Assembly: GCF_000568405.1 (NCBI RefSeq)
Contig: NZ_ARZY01000027.1
Location: forward strand, 1 to 64,000
DNA length: 64,000 bases
Reading direction: 5' to 3'
Origin: Catenovulum agarivorans DS-2
Lineage (GTDB): Bacteria > Pseudomonadota > Gammaproteobacteria > Enterobacterales > Alteromonadaceae
The notes below the pieces were generated by a model, which was not told where the DNA came from, did no database searches, and saw only the letters and a list, made by a program, of their open reading frames with translations. The position numbers and the translations under genes are program-made. Below are positions 46,831 through 56,800 of this stretch, piece by piece (position 1 is the stretch's first letter; each line of letters starts with the position of its first letter).

Positions 46831-48114
46831 ATGAATAAACAAAAAGCAACTAACAAAAGATATGGTGTATTGCTACTGATATTTATAAGTGTTGTTGTCA
46901 ACTACATGGACAGAACCAATATTTCGGTTGCAGCCGCCGCAATATCTGAAGATTTGTCGTTAAATTCGGTGCAAATGGGGCTGATTTTTTCGGCGTTCGG
47001 TTGGACTTACTCTATACTGCAAATTCCGGGTGGCATGGCGGTGGATGTGGTTAAAACCCGGGTACTCTATCCGTTTATATTAACTGCTTGGTCACTGGCT
47101 ACTTTGGTGCAAGGTTTTGTGTCGTCTCTAGCTGCGTTGATTGGTTGCAGAATGGCAATTGGTGTGTTTGAAGCGCCGTCGTACCCTTGTAATAACAAAA
47201 TTGTTACTTCATGGTTTCCGGAAAACGAACGTGCTTCGGCAATTGCGGTTTATACCTCAGGGCAGTTTATTGGCCTTGCGTTTTTGATGCCTGTTTTGGT
47301 GGGGATTCAGGAAATGTTTGGTTGGCGTGGCTTGTTTATTATCTCTGGTATTATTGGGATTGTTTGGGCGATTATTTGGTACATCTTTTATCGTGATCCT
47401 CAGGACCATCCTTCGATAAATAAGGCTGAGCTTGACCATATCAGCGGAGAAGAACATAAAAACCAACCAACTGCAGACAAAGATAAAAAAATTCAACTTA
47501 GCCTAAGTAACTTAAAAATTGCATTTGGCCATAAAAAGTTATGGGGAATCTACATTGGTCAATTTTGCCTTGGCGGCACACTGATTTTTTTCTTAACTTG
47601 GTTTCCCTCTTATTTAGTTGAATATCGTGGGCTCGATTTTATAAAGTCTGGCTTTTTAGCTTCAATTCCGTTTTTAGCTGCTTTTTTTGGTGTATTGGTA
47701 TCTGGGTTTACCTCAGATTTTTTAGTGAGAAAGGGTATTGCTAAAGACATAGCACGCAAAGCCCCAGTAATTAGTGGTATGCTGTTAAGTATGGCTATTG
47801 TGGGGGCTAATTTTACCGACGACACCTTTTGGGTTATTGTCTTTTTGTCAGTCGCGTTTTTTGGCAATGGTTTGGCCTCTATCGCTTGGGTTTTTGTGTC
47901 GTTAATTGCACCTAAACAACATGTGGGTTTAATTGGTGGATGCTTTAACTTTATTGGCGGTTTGTCTGCAGTGATTGTACCAATCGTGATTGGCTTATTA
48001 GTAGGTGGCGGTGACTTCAAGCCTGCTTTATACTTCATCGCCGCATTAGCCCTTATTGGGTGTAGTTCGTACTTATTTTTGGTTGGTAAAGTCCAACAGA
48101 TTAATGTTGATTAA
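46831..48114 (+). CDS. MFS transporter, anion:cation symporter family (sugar-acid type)
   Basis: 427 residues from the ATG at 46831, with AGGAG upstream. Twelve membrane segments can be traced. Family marks include MDRTNISVAAAAI after helix 1, GRMAI-like CRMAIGVFEAPSYP, and SWFPENERASAIAVYTSGQFIG, which are typical of the hexuronate/galactonate (ACS) group. It should bring a sugar acid into the cytoplasm with protons or sodium. Placement next to a sugar-acid lyase-type enzyme and a GntR regulator supports an acidic substrate; this implies that an aldehyde sugar would first have to be oxidised outside the cytoplasm. Confidence 0.88.
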   Translation: MNKQKATNKRYGVLLLIFISVVVNYMDRTNISVAAAAISEDLSLNSVQMGLIFSAFGWTYSILQIPGGMAVDVVKTRVLYPFILTAWSLATLVQGFVSSLAALIGCRMAIGVFEAPSYPCNNKIVTSWFPENERASAIAVYTSGQFIGLAFLMPVLVGIQEMFGWRGLFIISGIIGIVWAIIWYIFYRDPQDHPSINKAELDHISGEEHKNQPTADKDKKIQLSLSNLKIAFGHKKLWGIYIGQFCLGGTLIFFLTWFPSYLVEYRGLDFIKSGFLASIPFLAAFFGVLVSGFTSDFLVRKGIAKDIARKAPVISGMLLSMAIVGANFTDDTFWVIVFLSVAFFGNGLASIAWVFVSLIAPKQHVGLIGGCFNFIGGLSAVIVPIVIGLLVGGGDFKPALYFIAALALIGCSSYLFLVGKVQQINVD

Positions 48115-48134
48115 ATTAAAGGTAAAACTGAAGC

Positions 48135-48803
48135 ATGACTTTTTCGGAGCACGGTGTAAATATGTCGCCACTGATAAATGATGATAACTCCATTTATTCT
48201 CGTATATTAAATGATATTGCGAATTCTATATTTATTAGTGGTGACCGCTTGGTTACAACCGCGCTGGCGAAAAAATACAACACCAGTATCACCCCAGTAC
48301 GAGAAGCTTTAAAGCAATTGCAAGGTGAAGGTTTTGTAACTGTAGCACCCAATAGCGGTGCTAGAGTTGCAAAGTTTGAATATACAACCATGCGCGATGT
48401 GTTAGAAATTCTGCAATTACTAGAACCGTATTTAATGGAGTGGTTTGTTAACGAGCATACAGCGGAGGACTATCAGCAACTTACTGAGCTGGTTGAACAG
48501 ATGGAAACGGCGGACGATCTGACATTTAGGCAACTCGATACCTTATTTCACTGGAATATGTATAAAGTGCATTACAACCAGAATGCTGTAAATCTTTGGC
48601 GCAAAAACAGGCTGACCCTAATGGCTATTCACTCGAATGTGAGTTTGAACTCAAGTCGAATCGAGCAAAGTATTCAGGAGCATAAAGAAATTATGCAAGC
48701 TTTAAAAGAGCGAAGCATGAAGAAAACTTTGGTTGCTATGAATAAGCATTTGGGAAGCAGCGCACAATATTGGTCTCGTTATATTGGCAAAGTAATTAGC
48801 TAA
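48135..48803 (+). CDS. GntR family regulator, FadR/FCD subfamily
   Basis: 222 residues. The N-terminal winged helix-turn-helix has LVTTALAKKYNTSITPVREALKQLQGEGFVTVAPNSGARVAKF (shown here only by its key parts TPVREAL and GARV), residues about 38-82. The C-terminal half is an all-helical FCD-type effector domain with the MYKVHYNQNA and SIQEHKEIMQAL segments. Such regulators of sugar-acid operons usually repress until a pathway acid binds. It ends the enolase/MFS operon, which suggests autoregulation through the inverted repeat at 45597. Its stop overlaps the stop of the convergent FecR-like gene. Confidence 0.88.
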   Translation: MTFSEHGVNMSPLINDDNSIYSRILNDIANSIFISGDRLVTTALAKKYNTSITPVREALKQLQGEGFVTVAPNSGARVAKFEYTTMRDVLEILQLLEPYLMEWFVNEHTAEDYQQLTELVEQMETADDLTFRQLDTLFHWNMYKVHYNQNAVNLWRKNRLTLMAIHSNVSLNSSRIEQSIQEHKEIMQALKERSMKKTLVAMNKHLGSSAQYWSRYIGKVIS

Positions 48804-49012
48804 CGCGTGTTTATTTTTGTTTGAACCGGTGCCAATGCCGCCCATATCTCAGACATTTGTAGCAAGGTTTGTTGGTGTTGTTGATTGGCTTGATACCAAA
48901 CAGAAAAAGCTTGTTTATCGCTGTCACTCAGCTGCTCAGTTTGGTCTAGCTTAACTAACCAATCTGCGGCTTGTTGCTCGATGGTTTGTAGGTTTGGGGC
49001 GTTTTCGCTCAT
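48800..49012 (-). CDS. truncated FecR-like protein (DUF4880 domain only)
   Basis: 70 residues. The sequence AADWLVKLDQTEQLSDSDKQAF followed by a WYQANQQHQQTLLQMSEIW segment matches the cytoplasmic N-terminal DUF4880 domain of FecR anti-sigma factors. The transmembrane segment and the periplasmic FecR domain are absent: the frame stops after residue 70 and the next gene on the opposite strand overlaps the stop. It follows the ECF sigma gene by 15 bases. It could be a free cytoplasmic anti-sigma or pro-sigma domain, or the remains of a longer gene. The family call is good; function is inferred. Confidence 0.75.
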   Translation of the reverse strand: MSENAPNLQTIEQQAADWLVKLDQTEQLSDSDKQAFSVWYQANQQHQQTLLQMSEIWAALAPVQTKINTR

Positions 49013-49027
49013 TTCAAATGTTTTGTG

Positions 49028-49633
49028 TTACTTTAATTTGCTTGAGCTAAAACTTTTACCATAAGTTGCTTTCGGGTTAAATGCTTCGATTGAAATATTT
49101 ATGCTTGAAATGTCTTCATAATCTGCCGCTGCAACACCATTTGCTTTTAAACCGGAGTACAGCAGCACTAAAGCTTTGGCGACTCGCTTTTCCACAGTGC
49201 TTACAGACGTGCCAAGTTTACTCGCTATCGCTTTGTAGCTATAACCTTCAATTCTACGCAGGATGAGGCTTTCTCTAATTGTTTCAGGCATTTCGTCGAT
49301 CAATTTTTGTAGCAACGCACACTGTTGATGAATATGTATTTTTTCGTCCTGCATAGCTGATGTCAATTGGTCGAGTGGCAGTTGGTCTATATCATCAAAT
49401 TGCATTTCATTTGTGTTCGATTTTCTTCTTGATTGTGTTATCGCAAGATTTTTAGCAATTTTTTTCAAAAAGCGATCGGGTTGAGAAATGGTTGAGTTTT
49501 GCGCGTGAGCCAAACCAAGTGCAAATGTTTCTTGTACTAACTCATCTACGTCATTCGGGTTTGCGCGGTATTTTGACACTATTTGCCGTAATCTTTGTTG
49601 TTGCCCAAGAAATGCATTTAATAGGTTAGACAT
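49028..49633 (-). CDS. ECF (FecI-like) RNA polymerase sigma factor
   Basis: 201 residues. Region 2 covers about residues 10-75 (VDELVQETFALGLAHA, PDRFLKKIAKNLAI) and region 4 about 105-170 (ALLQKLIDEMPETIRESLILRRIEGYSYKAIASKLG, VSTVEKRVAKAL). The C-terminal 35 residues are an unusual low-complexity tail. It lies downstream of the TonB receptor at 49890 and ahead of the FecR-like stub. In iron or glycan uptake, FecI-type factors are released by a signal from the receptor, but the receptor here shows no clear N-terminal signalling domain. A repeat like the 45597 operator lies 13-47 bases before the start. Confidence 0.88.
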   Translation of the reverse strand: MSNLLNAFLGQQQRLRQIVSKYRANPNDVDELVQETFALGLAHAQNSTISQPDRFLKKIAKNLAITQSRRKSNTNEMQFDDIDQLPLDQLTSAMQDEKIHIHQQCALLQKLIDEMPETIRESLILRRIEGYSYKAIASKLGTSVSTVEKRVAKALVLLYSGLKANGVAAADYEDISSINISIEAFNPKATYGKSFSSSKLK

Positions 49634-49645
49634 AAGTAATCCTTA

Positions 49646-49680
49646 TACTGTATGTAAATGATTTAAAATTACATATAATT
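49646..49680. promoter_or_regulatory. candidate operator related to the 45597 site
   Basis: Right arm ATTACATATAATT (49668-49680) is identical to that of the site at 45620-45632, and the left part TGTATGTAA is also shared. It sits directly in front of the ECF sigma gene. Confidence 0.55.
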
Positions 49681-49842
49681 TGTGTTTTATTATATACAAT
49701 AATGCCGATAAGTGTATAACTTTTGTTAAAAATATCGAAATAAATGTAATTAACCTGAACCCTGGATAGAAGTTTGCAAACTGAAGGGGGTTTATGGGCT
49801 TGTTCGCGAAATGGCTAAGATGAGTTGAGGTGGCTTTGAGAT

Positions 49843-49870
49843 AAAAAAATGCCGAGGTTGTCCTCGGCAT
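49843..49870 (-). terminator. intrinsic terminator after the third TonB receptor gene
   Basis: Nine-base stem (ATGCCGAGG / CCTCGGCAT) with a four-base loop and a T7 tail on the minus strand, 20 bases past the receptor stop. It separates the receptor from the ECF sigma gene, which therefore needs its own promoter. Confidence 0.93.
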
Positions 49871-49889
49871 TGGAGCTTGTTGTTAGGAT

Positions 49890-52610
49890 TTAGAAAGAAG
49901 CTTTTACACCGAACATTAAGCGTCGACCATTGTCTTCATATATTGCAGGGTATCCATTGCCATCAACTGAAGTACTTGCTTCATCTAGCAGGTTGATGGC
50001 TTCGAGTACAACCGATACGTTTTCTGATACATCGTAGGAGATATTACCGTCTAGGATACCTGATGCGTTGATATAACGGCCGAACCTTTCTTGTGCGCCG
50101 GCTGAAAGTAAGAATTTATCACGCCAAGTGTAAGATAAGCGAATCGACAAAGCGTCTCCTTCATAATATCCACTTAAATTAAAGTTATTGCGAGATGAAC
50201 CCGTTACTTTATCTGGCTCAGAATTATCAATGTAAGTGTAGTTAACCAATGTACCCATATTACTTAAAAAACCAGGTAAATCGGCAAAGTTATGTTGGAA
50301 TGTTAGCTCGACCCCTTTTAAGTCAACTCCATCACCATTTTTAAGTGTGTTGACGATAAACTCTTCAGTGATTGGCCGTTGCGAACCATCTGAGCTGAGT
50401 TCAATAATATCTAAATCTTCATTGTTTGATTCAGATTCGATTAAGGAGACAAGCTCTTTTTGGAAAATAGTCGCAGACACAATTGAACCTGCATCAAAAT
50501 ACCACTCTAACGTTGCATCCACATTATTTGACCGAAATGGGTCTAAGTTTGGATTGTTTTTATTAATTGTCGGTGGAACATTACTTGCTGTTGTAGATGG
50601 GGAGATTTGTGCAAGTGATGGCCTAGCAATTGTGCGTGACGCAGAAAAGCGAGCTATCAGATCGTAGTCTAGTTCGTAAGACATATTAAGAGATGGCAAT
50701 ATATCTGTATAGCTTCGGGTTACACTCGTAGGCCCACCTGCTGGAATAGTGATTAATGCCCCAGCATCTGGTTGATAGGTGATGGCGGTTAAGTCTGGCG
50801 CAATACCGTGAGTTGTTTGTTTTGTGTCTACAACCCGTACACCAAAGTTACCCGTTAGGCGCTCATCAAGCATTGAATAATCTATTTGTCCGTAGATAGC
50901 TGAAACCGATTCCTTGGCATCAATTTTACCTGTTTCGTTTTCGCTAATACTGCCCATAGATGCAAGCTCTTGGCGACTAAATGATTCTACTAAATCACGT
51001 GCTTTAGCGCGCAAAAACTGAGTCGGTACATTTGCAGGGCCGCTATAAGCTCCCAAAAAGTCACCACTGCCAGCGCCGGTTAACTCAATAAAAGATGCAC
51101 CGCTGTAATTACCATTAGCTTGCTGTGCAATGTTTAATTTGTCGGTGAGAATTGTTCTATCTACTTCTAAACGGCGAGATACACCAAACTGCTCTTGCGT
51201 TGAAAGTGAACCACCAAATTTAAATGAATTGATAATACCGTTGCTAAAATGTCTGGTTAGGTCTAGTCGCACGTTTTGTATATCATCTTCTATGGTGCTC
51301 CCAAATTCGCCATAAAAGCTTAAAAACTCATAATTATTTGGGTCGACCACTTCTGCTTGTGATTGGTTGGTTAGTACTAATGAAGTCATTTCACTATCTA
51401 GAGTTGTGTCGTAACCAGCTTGGCTAATAAATCCTCGAGTTAACAAATCCAACCCGTCTGCTGTTTGTTCTGAGCTAGACATATTGATTTCACTTTTAAC
51501 CGTCCAATCATCTAGTTCGTATTTTGCACCAACTGCGTAAGCCGTTGTTTTACCTTTTCTGGCCTGATAACGACCACCAGGACGCACTTCAACATGAGTT
51601 AATTCTGATTTCGTTGTTAATAAATTGCCGTTTACCTCTTGCTGCATCGTGCCAGATGGAACAATTTGCTCAGGGCTATCATCTGTGATCCTGCTAACTG
51701 TATTACCGAAGTTGTAAGCAGTTTGACCACGAATAGACAAGTTGTCTAATTCAGTTTGAAAAGCATCAGCATAAATACGTAAATTGCTATTTGGTTGATA
51801 TTCAACTCGAGCAATTAAACTCAGCCTTTCTTTTTCTTCTTCAAATTTTTCAAGTAATAATAAGTTTTGAGTGTAGTTTCTCGACTTTCTGAAACCTCGG
51901 CTTAACGAAGAGTGAGATTCTGCATTACGCTCTGTATATGCGGCACCTATGCTTACACCGAGCGCCCCTTCTGCGAACACGTCTGAGTAAAGTCCGGAAA
52001 CTCTAGGTGCGACTTCACCTGAGTTTGATTCGTGTGCCGCTTGTGCAGACAAAGCAACTCTTTTCTTACCGTATTCTAGCGGACTATGAGTACGCACAAT
52101 AACTGCACCGGATAAGCCACCTTCTTGCAACGACGCCATTGGTGTTTTGTAAACCTCTAATGAACTAACAAATTCAGATGGAAGTGCAGAATATTCAAAG
52201 CTACGAGAAGCTGTTTCTAAATGGTTGAGGGCAAATGCTGAAGCTATAGTTCTTTCGTTCATGGTTGTTAGGGTAAATGCAGGGGGTAAACCGCGAATAC
52301 TGACTTTAGAGCCTTCACCTCTAACTCTTTCTATTTGTACACCGGTAACGCGTTGCAGTGATTCTGCGACGTTTTCATCTGGAAATCGCCCAAGGTTGGT
52401 TGAGCTGATAACATCTGCAATTACGGGTGCGGCTCTTTTTGTTTCAGTCGCTTGCACTAGGCTAGAGCGAATGCCTTTTACTGCAATGGTTTCAACTTTT
52501 GATTCAGAATTACCTTCTGATTCAGTTTTCTCTTGTGCAATTGATTGCCCCCCCATTAAAGCTAACGCCCCAACGCCAGTGATAATTGTACTTTTAAAAT
52601 GTTGTTTCAT
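49890..52610 (-). CDS. TonB-dependent receptor, copy 3
   Basis: 906 residues from the ATG at 52610, chosen because MKQHFKSTIITG begins a standard signal peptide like those of the other receptors; upstream starts add only six residues. Cleavage is near residue 26 (SIA-QE). A TonB-box-like VETIAVKGIRSSL is followed by the plug domain (NVAESLQRVTGVQIERVRGEGSKVSIRG) and a barrel with C-terminal Phe (LMFGVKASF). It is shorter than receptors 1 and 2 and diverged from them, with no lipoprotein partner next to it. Substrate unknown; its neighbours suggest a glycan fragment or a related nutrient. Confidence 0.92.
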   Translation of the reverse strand: MKQHFKSTIITGVGALALMGGQSIAQEKTESEGNSESKVETIAVKGIRSSLVQATETKRAAPVIADVISSTNLGRFPDENVAESLQRVTGVQIERVRGEGSKVSIRGLPPAFTLTTMNERTIASAFALNHLETASRSFEYSALPSEFVSSLEVYKTPMASLQEGGLSGAVIVRTHSPLEYGKKRVALSAQAAHESNSGEVAPRVSGLYSDVFAEGALGVSIGAAYTERNAESHSSLSRGFRKSRNYTQNLLLLEKFEEEKERLSLIARVEYQPNSNLRIYADAFQTELDNLSIRGQTAYNFGNTVSRITDDSPEQIVPSGTMQQEVNGNLLTTKSELTHVEVRPGGRYQARKGKTTAYAVGAKYELDDWTVKSEINMSSSEQTADGLDLLTRGFISQAGYDTTLDSEMTSLVLTNQSQAEVVDPNNYEFLSFYGEFGSTIEDDIQNVRLDLTRHFSNGIINSFKFGGSLSTQEQFGVSRRLEVDRTILTDKLNIAQQANGNYSGASFIELTGAGSGDFLGAYSGPANVPTQFLRAKARDLVESFSRQELASMGSISENETGKIDAKESVSAIYGQIDYSMLDERLTGNFGVRVVDTKQTTHGIAPDLTAITYQPDAGALITIPAGGPTSVTRSYTDILPSLNMSYELDYDLIARFSASRTIARPSLAQISPSTTASNVPPTINKNNPNLDPFRSNNVDATLEWYFDAGSIVSATIFQKELVSLIESESNNEDLDIIELSSDGSQRPITEEFIVNTLKNGDGVDLKGVELTFQHNFADLPGFLSNMGTLVNYTYIDNSEPDKVTGSSRNNFNLSGYYEGDALSIRLSYTWRDKFLLSAGAQERFGRYINASGILDGNISYDVSENVSVVLEAINLLDEASTSVDGNGYPAIYEDNGRRLMFGVKASF

Positions 52611-52628
52611 ATTGACTGATCTCATCAA

Positions 52629-52916
52629 ATTTCTTAATTGTTAATGCTTCGCAATTGGCGAAAATTCACTGTGATGAGCGGCTGATGTCTACTAATATAT
52701 TTAGACATTAAACCTCTCTTTAGGTAGGACGTATCAGGTTGGGAAATCCATAAAGAAATATTAAAAAAGTGTTGGATAATCTATCAAATCACTGATTTAT
52801 AGTGATTTTATTGTGAATTTTAATGAGGTTTCTTTTTTGCGGTAAATTTTATATTTGTGTGTTATTTAATAAGGTATTATGTTATTTTAGTGTGGTAGTT
52901 TTTTAATTTAATAAAT
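52629..52916. other. AT-rich intergenic region before the RHS island
   Basis: About 290 bases between the third TonB receptor and the RHS-associated gene. It is strongly AT-rich towards its right end. A weak inverted repeat (AAATCACT / AGTGATTT, 52786-52808) is present; no gene, RNA or insertion-sequence end was recognised. Confidence 0.5.
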
Positions 52917-52928
52917 ATGGATGATGGT

Positions 52929-53813
52929 ATGGATATCAAAAATGGATTCTTAGTTTTTTCAATTTTTACGTTTATGTGGTTTGGATATGTGCGCGACCTC
53001 AACGCAGATACCCTCAGTGGGCCAACTCAAGCTTACACAAATAAAACGATAACTTTAGTGTGGCAAGCTACTAACCTACACTCGGATGGTTACCTGTCGT
53101 CTCGTTATCCAACTGCAAATTGCCAAGAGTACGAAGTATTTGTTAATGGTGTGTCTTGGTCTGTTGCTTCACCAAGCTCTACAAGTCACAGTATTAGCGG
53201 CTTATCTATTGGAGCGTATAGCATTGTTGTGAAGCGCAATTGTTATTTGGATAGTTCTCCATATTTAGTAACTCTTGATGTTGGAACACATTCCTTGAAT
53301 GTAACCGAAGAACCAAAACCAACTCCAATACCTCATGGTGAAGGACCGTCGGTTGGCCAGCCAGATTCTCAGGTTTGGATTTCTATAAACTCAAACATTA
53401 GCGAAAGTCTAGTTCAATGGGATTTTTCTTACTTCAATCCAAATGTCGCTGACCCTTTGGTTAAAATTGAACTAACCCATGAAGGACCTGACATCTGGAA
53501 TATAGATAAAATAATCAAGGAAAGCTTCGATATTAAAGGCGAAGTGACATTTCAGTTATCTAATTCACTTTTTGATTGGCAATACGACTCTTACTATATA
53601 AAGGTAACTTTTTGCGCTAAAGACCGGGCTTGTCAGGTCAGAGATGCGTGGTTGTATTTACATGATTATGGTTTTACCAAGCCCGATAATGCATACACTA
53701 AAGCCAATTCGTCCCGAATTCCTTTGAAGCGCACTAAAACTGCCAATCTCACAGATATTCGTTTTGTTCATCAGGATCTTTTGGGTAGCCCAGTAGCCGA
53801 GACAGCTCACTAA
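52929..53813 (+). CDS. secreted RHS-associated protein ending in an RHS hallmark motif
   Basis: 294 residues if started at 52929 (an ATG at 52917 adds four). A signal-peptide-like hydrophobic stretch lies at residues 5-18. Residues about 25-120 resemble a fibronectin/Ig-like domain (WQATNLHSDGYLSSRYP, YEVFVNGVSW), followed by a Pro-rich linker near 130-145 and a second beta-domain to about 250. The final residues, IRFVHQDLLGSPVAETAH, match the motif that precedes the core end in RHS proteins. It is 13 bases upstream of the RHS gene and probably co-translated. It may be a piece of an RHS gene or a dedicated partner. Not otherwise recognised. Confidence 0.65.
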   Translation: MDIKNGFLVFSIFTFMWFGYVRDLNADTLSGPTQAYTNKTITLVWQATNLHSDGYLSSRYPTANCQEYEVFVNGVSWSVASPSSTSHSISGLSIGAYSIVVKRNCYLDSSPYLVTLDVGTHSLNVTEEPKPTPIPHGEGPSVGQPDSQVWISINSNISESLVQWDFSYFNPNVADPLVKIELTHEGPDIWNIDKIIKESFDIKGEVTFQLSNSLFDWQYDSYYIKVTFCAKDRACQVRDAWLYLHDYGFTKPDNAYTKANSSRIPLKRTKTANLTDIRFVHQDLLGSPVAETAH

Positions 53814-53826
53814 TCAGGAGGATGAT

Positions 53827-56800
53827 ATGAGTAAAAAATTTAATTTTGTGCAAATGGGAACATATTTACAAGTTCTATCAAGAAGTTTTAAATACGTAAT
53901 TGCTGCAGCACTAATGAGCATAGGCAATTTACAAGCTCACGCCAGCCAATTTGATGACACCTTTCATGAAGCCAAGGTGATGTCGAACATTGAGGATTCC
54001 TATCTTGAACTTGAAAAGCTTAGAAACTCTGATTTTGCGATGCTCGATTCTGGGTTGGTAGGCGATCGAATTGATATTAGCTCTGGGCAAGTTAGCTTTT
54101 ACCGCGAAGTTGTTTCAATTCCTGGTAATTCCAAAATTCCCGTGAGCTACGGTCATACGCTCATGGATCGGCTTGATTGGCAGGATGATGTTCCAGAAAT
54201 AACAACGCGTATTTATACTGGTCAAGGTTCAAATAGCGCGAGTCCTTGGAAGCAAAATAGATGCACCAAGGGAGCTACGTACGACCCTGTATATATAACG
54301 GCCTACGTATGGAAAGACTATTCTTTTTCGAATCCGAGATATGAGCCAAAAAAAGTAAACCTTCCCCCTAACAGGCACAAAAGCCAATTAATTTTGAAGA
54401 CGAATGGTGGCAAGAGTCAAACCCTATTTAATTTTGGTGGGAAGTTTTACGAGGCGACGAACTATTTTAACAAATATGGAGAGCCAACATTTGTTACTCA
54501 AGATAAATGGCTAGTATTTTGCGAGAGCGATACTATCAACCATACAACAGCAAAAGGAGAAGGGTTTGTCGCGGTTTCACCGAATGGCTTGACCTATACA
54601 TTCGATAGACTATTTTATACCGAGCTGGCATTGGATAGTGGGGAAAGAACCTATACAGACCCAATGCACAATCATATTTTTGGTGATGGTACCTTTAAAG
54701 CTAATGGACTTAATTTCGCCAAAGCTCAAATGAAAGCATCTAAGGTTGAAGATGAACATGGGAATTGGGTTAAGTACGAATACAACAGCAAGGGTTTAGT
54801 TACTCGAATTCATAGCAATGATGGTCGAGAAATCACTCGCCAAACGGAGCTAACAAATAGTGCAAATCAAAAATATGACCTTATTCAAGCTAATGGCCGA
54901 AGTTGGAAATACTACCATTACACTAATGAAAATAAGCTTGTGCTGCCTGACGACACTTTTTGGTATTCACGACGAAAGATTGGTCGCAGAGGCTCTAAAG
55001 GATTTTTGCATACAGATATTGGTAGTGATGAGTTCTGTGTTCCTAGATATCAAGGCTGGGACGCATCTATTTGGCATCCCAGTGGCGCAAAAGTTAAATT
55101 TGTGTTTAAGCCAGTAACAACTTTGTATGCTGGAAATTCAAACACGCCAAAAGGCAACAAACATGCTTGCAATGATATAGATATAGGTGTTGAACCTGAG
55201 TTAAATTATCATCTCGCTTCATACCAAGGTGTATCTGGCTACAATGTAACTTCAAAGCAATTGGAATTGCCTGATGGCACCAAATACCATTGGGGATACA
55301 AATACGAACCTTTACCTTCTGACACAACTCCTGTTCCAACTGAAAAATGGGTTGAAGTAAAGGAGCCTGATGGCACAGTGAATAAGCATTGGGTTAACCG
55401 AGATTATTATTCGCCATTATTCGGTAAAACGATAAAGACCGAAACCTATAAAAAAGGTGCAGATACTGCAGATCCATCGCAGGCAACTCAAATAACTGAA
55501 TATGAATACAATGCTGATTCAGATGAGCCATTGTTTGTTGCTACACAAGTTGTGCCAACAGACAATATGCAGAGTTACTACATTAATTATTTGAATAGCA
55601 TGAAGGTTCAATATAAAGACCCAAATGGAAACATTGATAATTACATAACAAACTATAAATATAACAAAGGACAGTTGGCCGATGGGTTTAGCTTTGATAA
55701 ACCCGTCAAAGTATCAGCATACCGAGAAGTGGCGAATCAGCAAGCTGACGAGCGTATTAGCGAAATAGAGTATCAAAACGACTTAGATAGCTATAAATTG
55801 CTGTTGCCAAAATCAACTAAATTAAATGGAACGCTCATTAATGAATGGGAATATTTTGACAACGGTAGTTTAAAAATACACAAGCAGTTTGGCTCCATCG
55901 TAAGTCAGTACACTTATCACCAAAATGATCAACTATGCCCCTCTAGCACATGTATTGGTAACTTGAAAACCGTCACTAAACCCGTTGATATTAACAATGG
56001 CGCTTATAGAACCACATATTTTAACGATTTTAAGAGAGGGACGCCACAATCAATTATCCGGCCGGATTCCGAAGAGTTGCAGTATTCGGTAGACGATAAC
56101 GGGTGGTTAATAAGCCAAAGAAATGCAAAGACTTATGTTACCTCGTATGCATACAATGACTTAGGGTGGCTAACCTCAATAGATTTGCCGTCTGATGCCA
56201 ATGATATAGATATTTCATATCAGCTAGATACCTCTAACTTCAGTATAATAAAAACAACAGTTCAAGGGGACAGTACAACGCAAATCTATTACGATGCATT
56301 ATATCGCCCTGTTCAATCTAGTACTGGTAAGAGCTGGACTTTTAAAAAATATAACCATAATAACCAGTTGGTTTATGAATCTTTTCCAACAGCAACAGAT
56401 TGGGAACATAAAGGATATGGGAGGATAACCGAATTTGATGAACTTGGTAGACTGTCAAGTATAAAAAGGAAAACTGTTTTAGGAACTGACCAATTAGAAA
56501 CATATAGGTATTTACACAATAACATTGTCCAAAAAATTGATGCTAAAGGCCATATCACAAACACTCAAAAAAGCGGATATAAGTCTCCAAATGATGGAAA
56601 TGTTATATTAATCGAATCGCCTGAAGTCAGTAACAATGGCCATGTTAAAACTAAGCTGACCTACAATAAATTAGGTCAAATCCAATCCATCACGCAATTT
56701 GGTGAGACTGTATACAGCGATGGGTATTTTAAAGTCAGTGAGAATCAATACAAGCATAGCTATTTTTATGATGCTAGGCAGCGTCTATGCCGTCACTCGG

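Noticed and set aside
47610-48038. 142-residue minus-strand open frame inside the MFS gene
   Set aside because: Complement of membrane helices gives a Lys/Thr/Pro-rich frame without any motif; the plus-strand transporter is clear.
48800-49012. FecR stub as a sequencing frameshift of a full gene
   Set aside because: No FecR periplasmic sequence in any frame downstream; the region is occupied by the convergent GntR gene.
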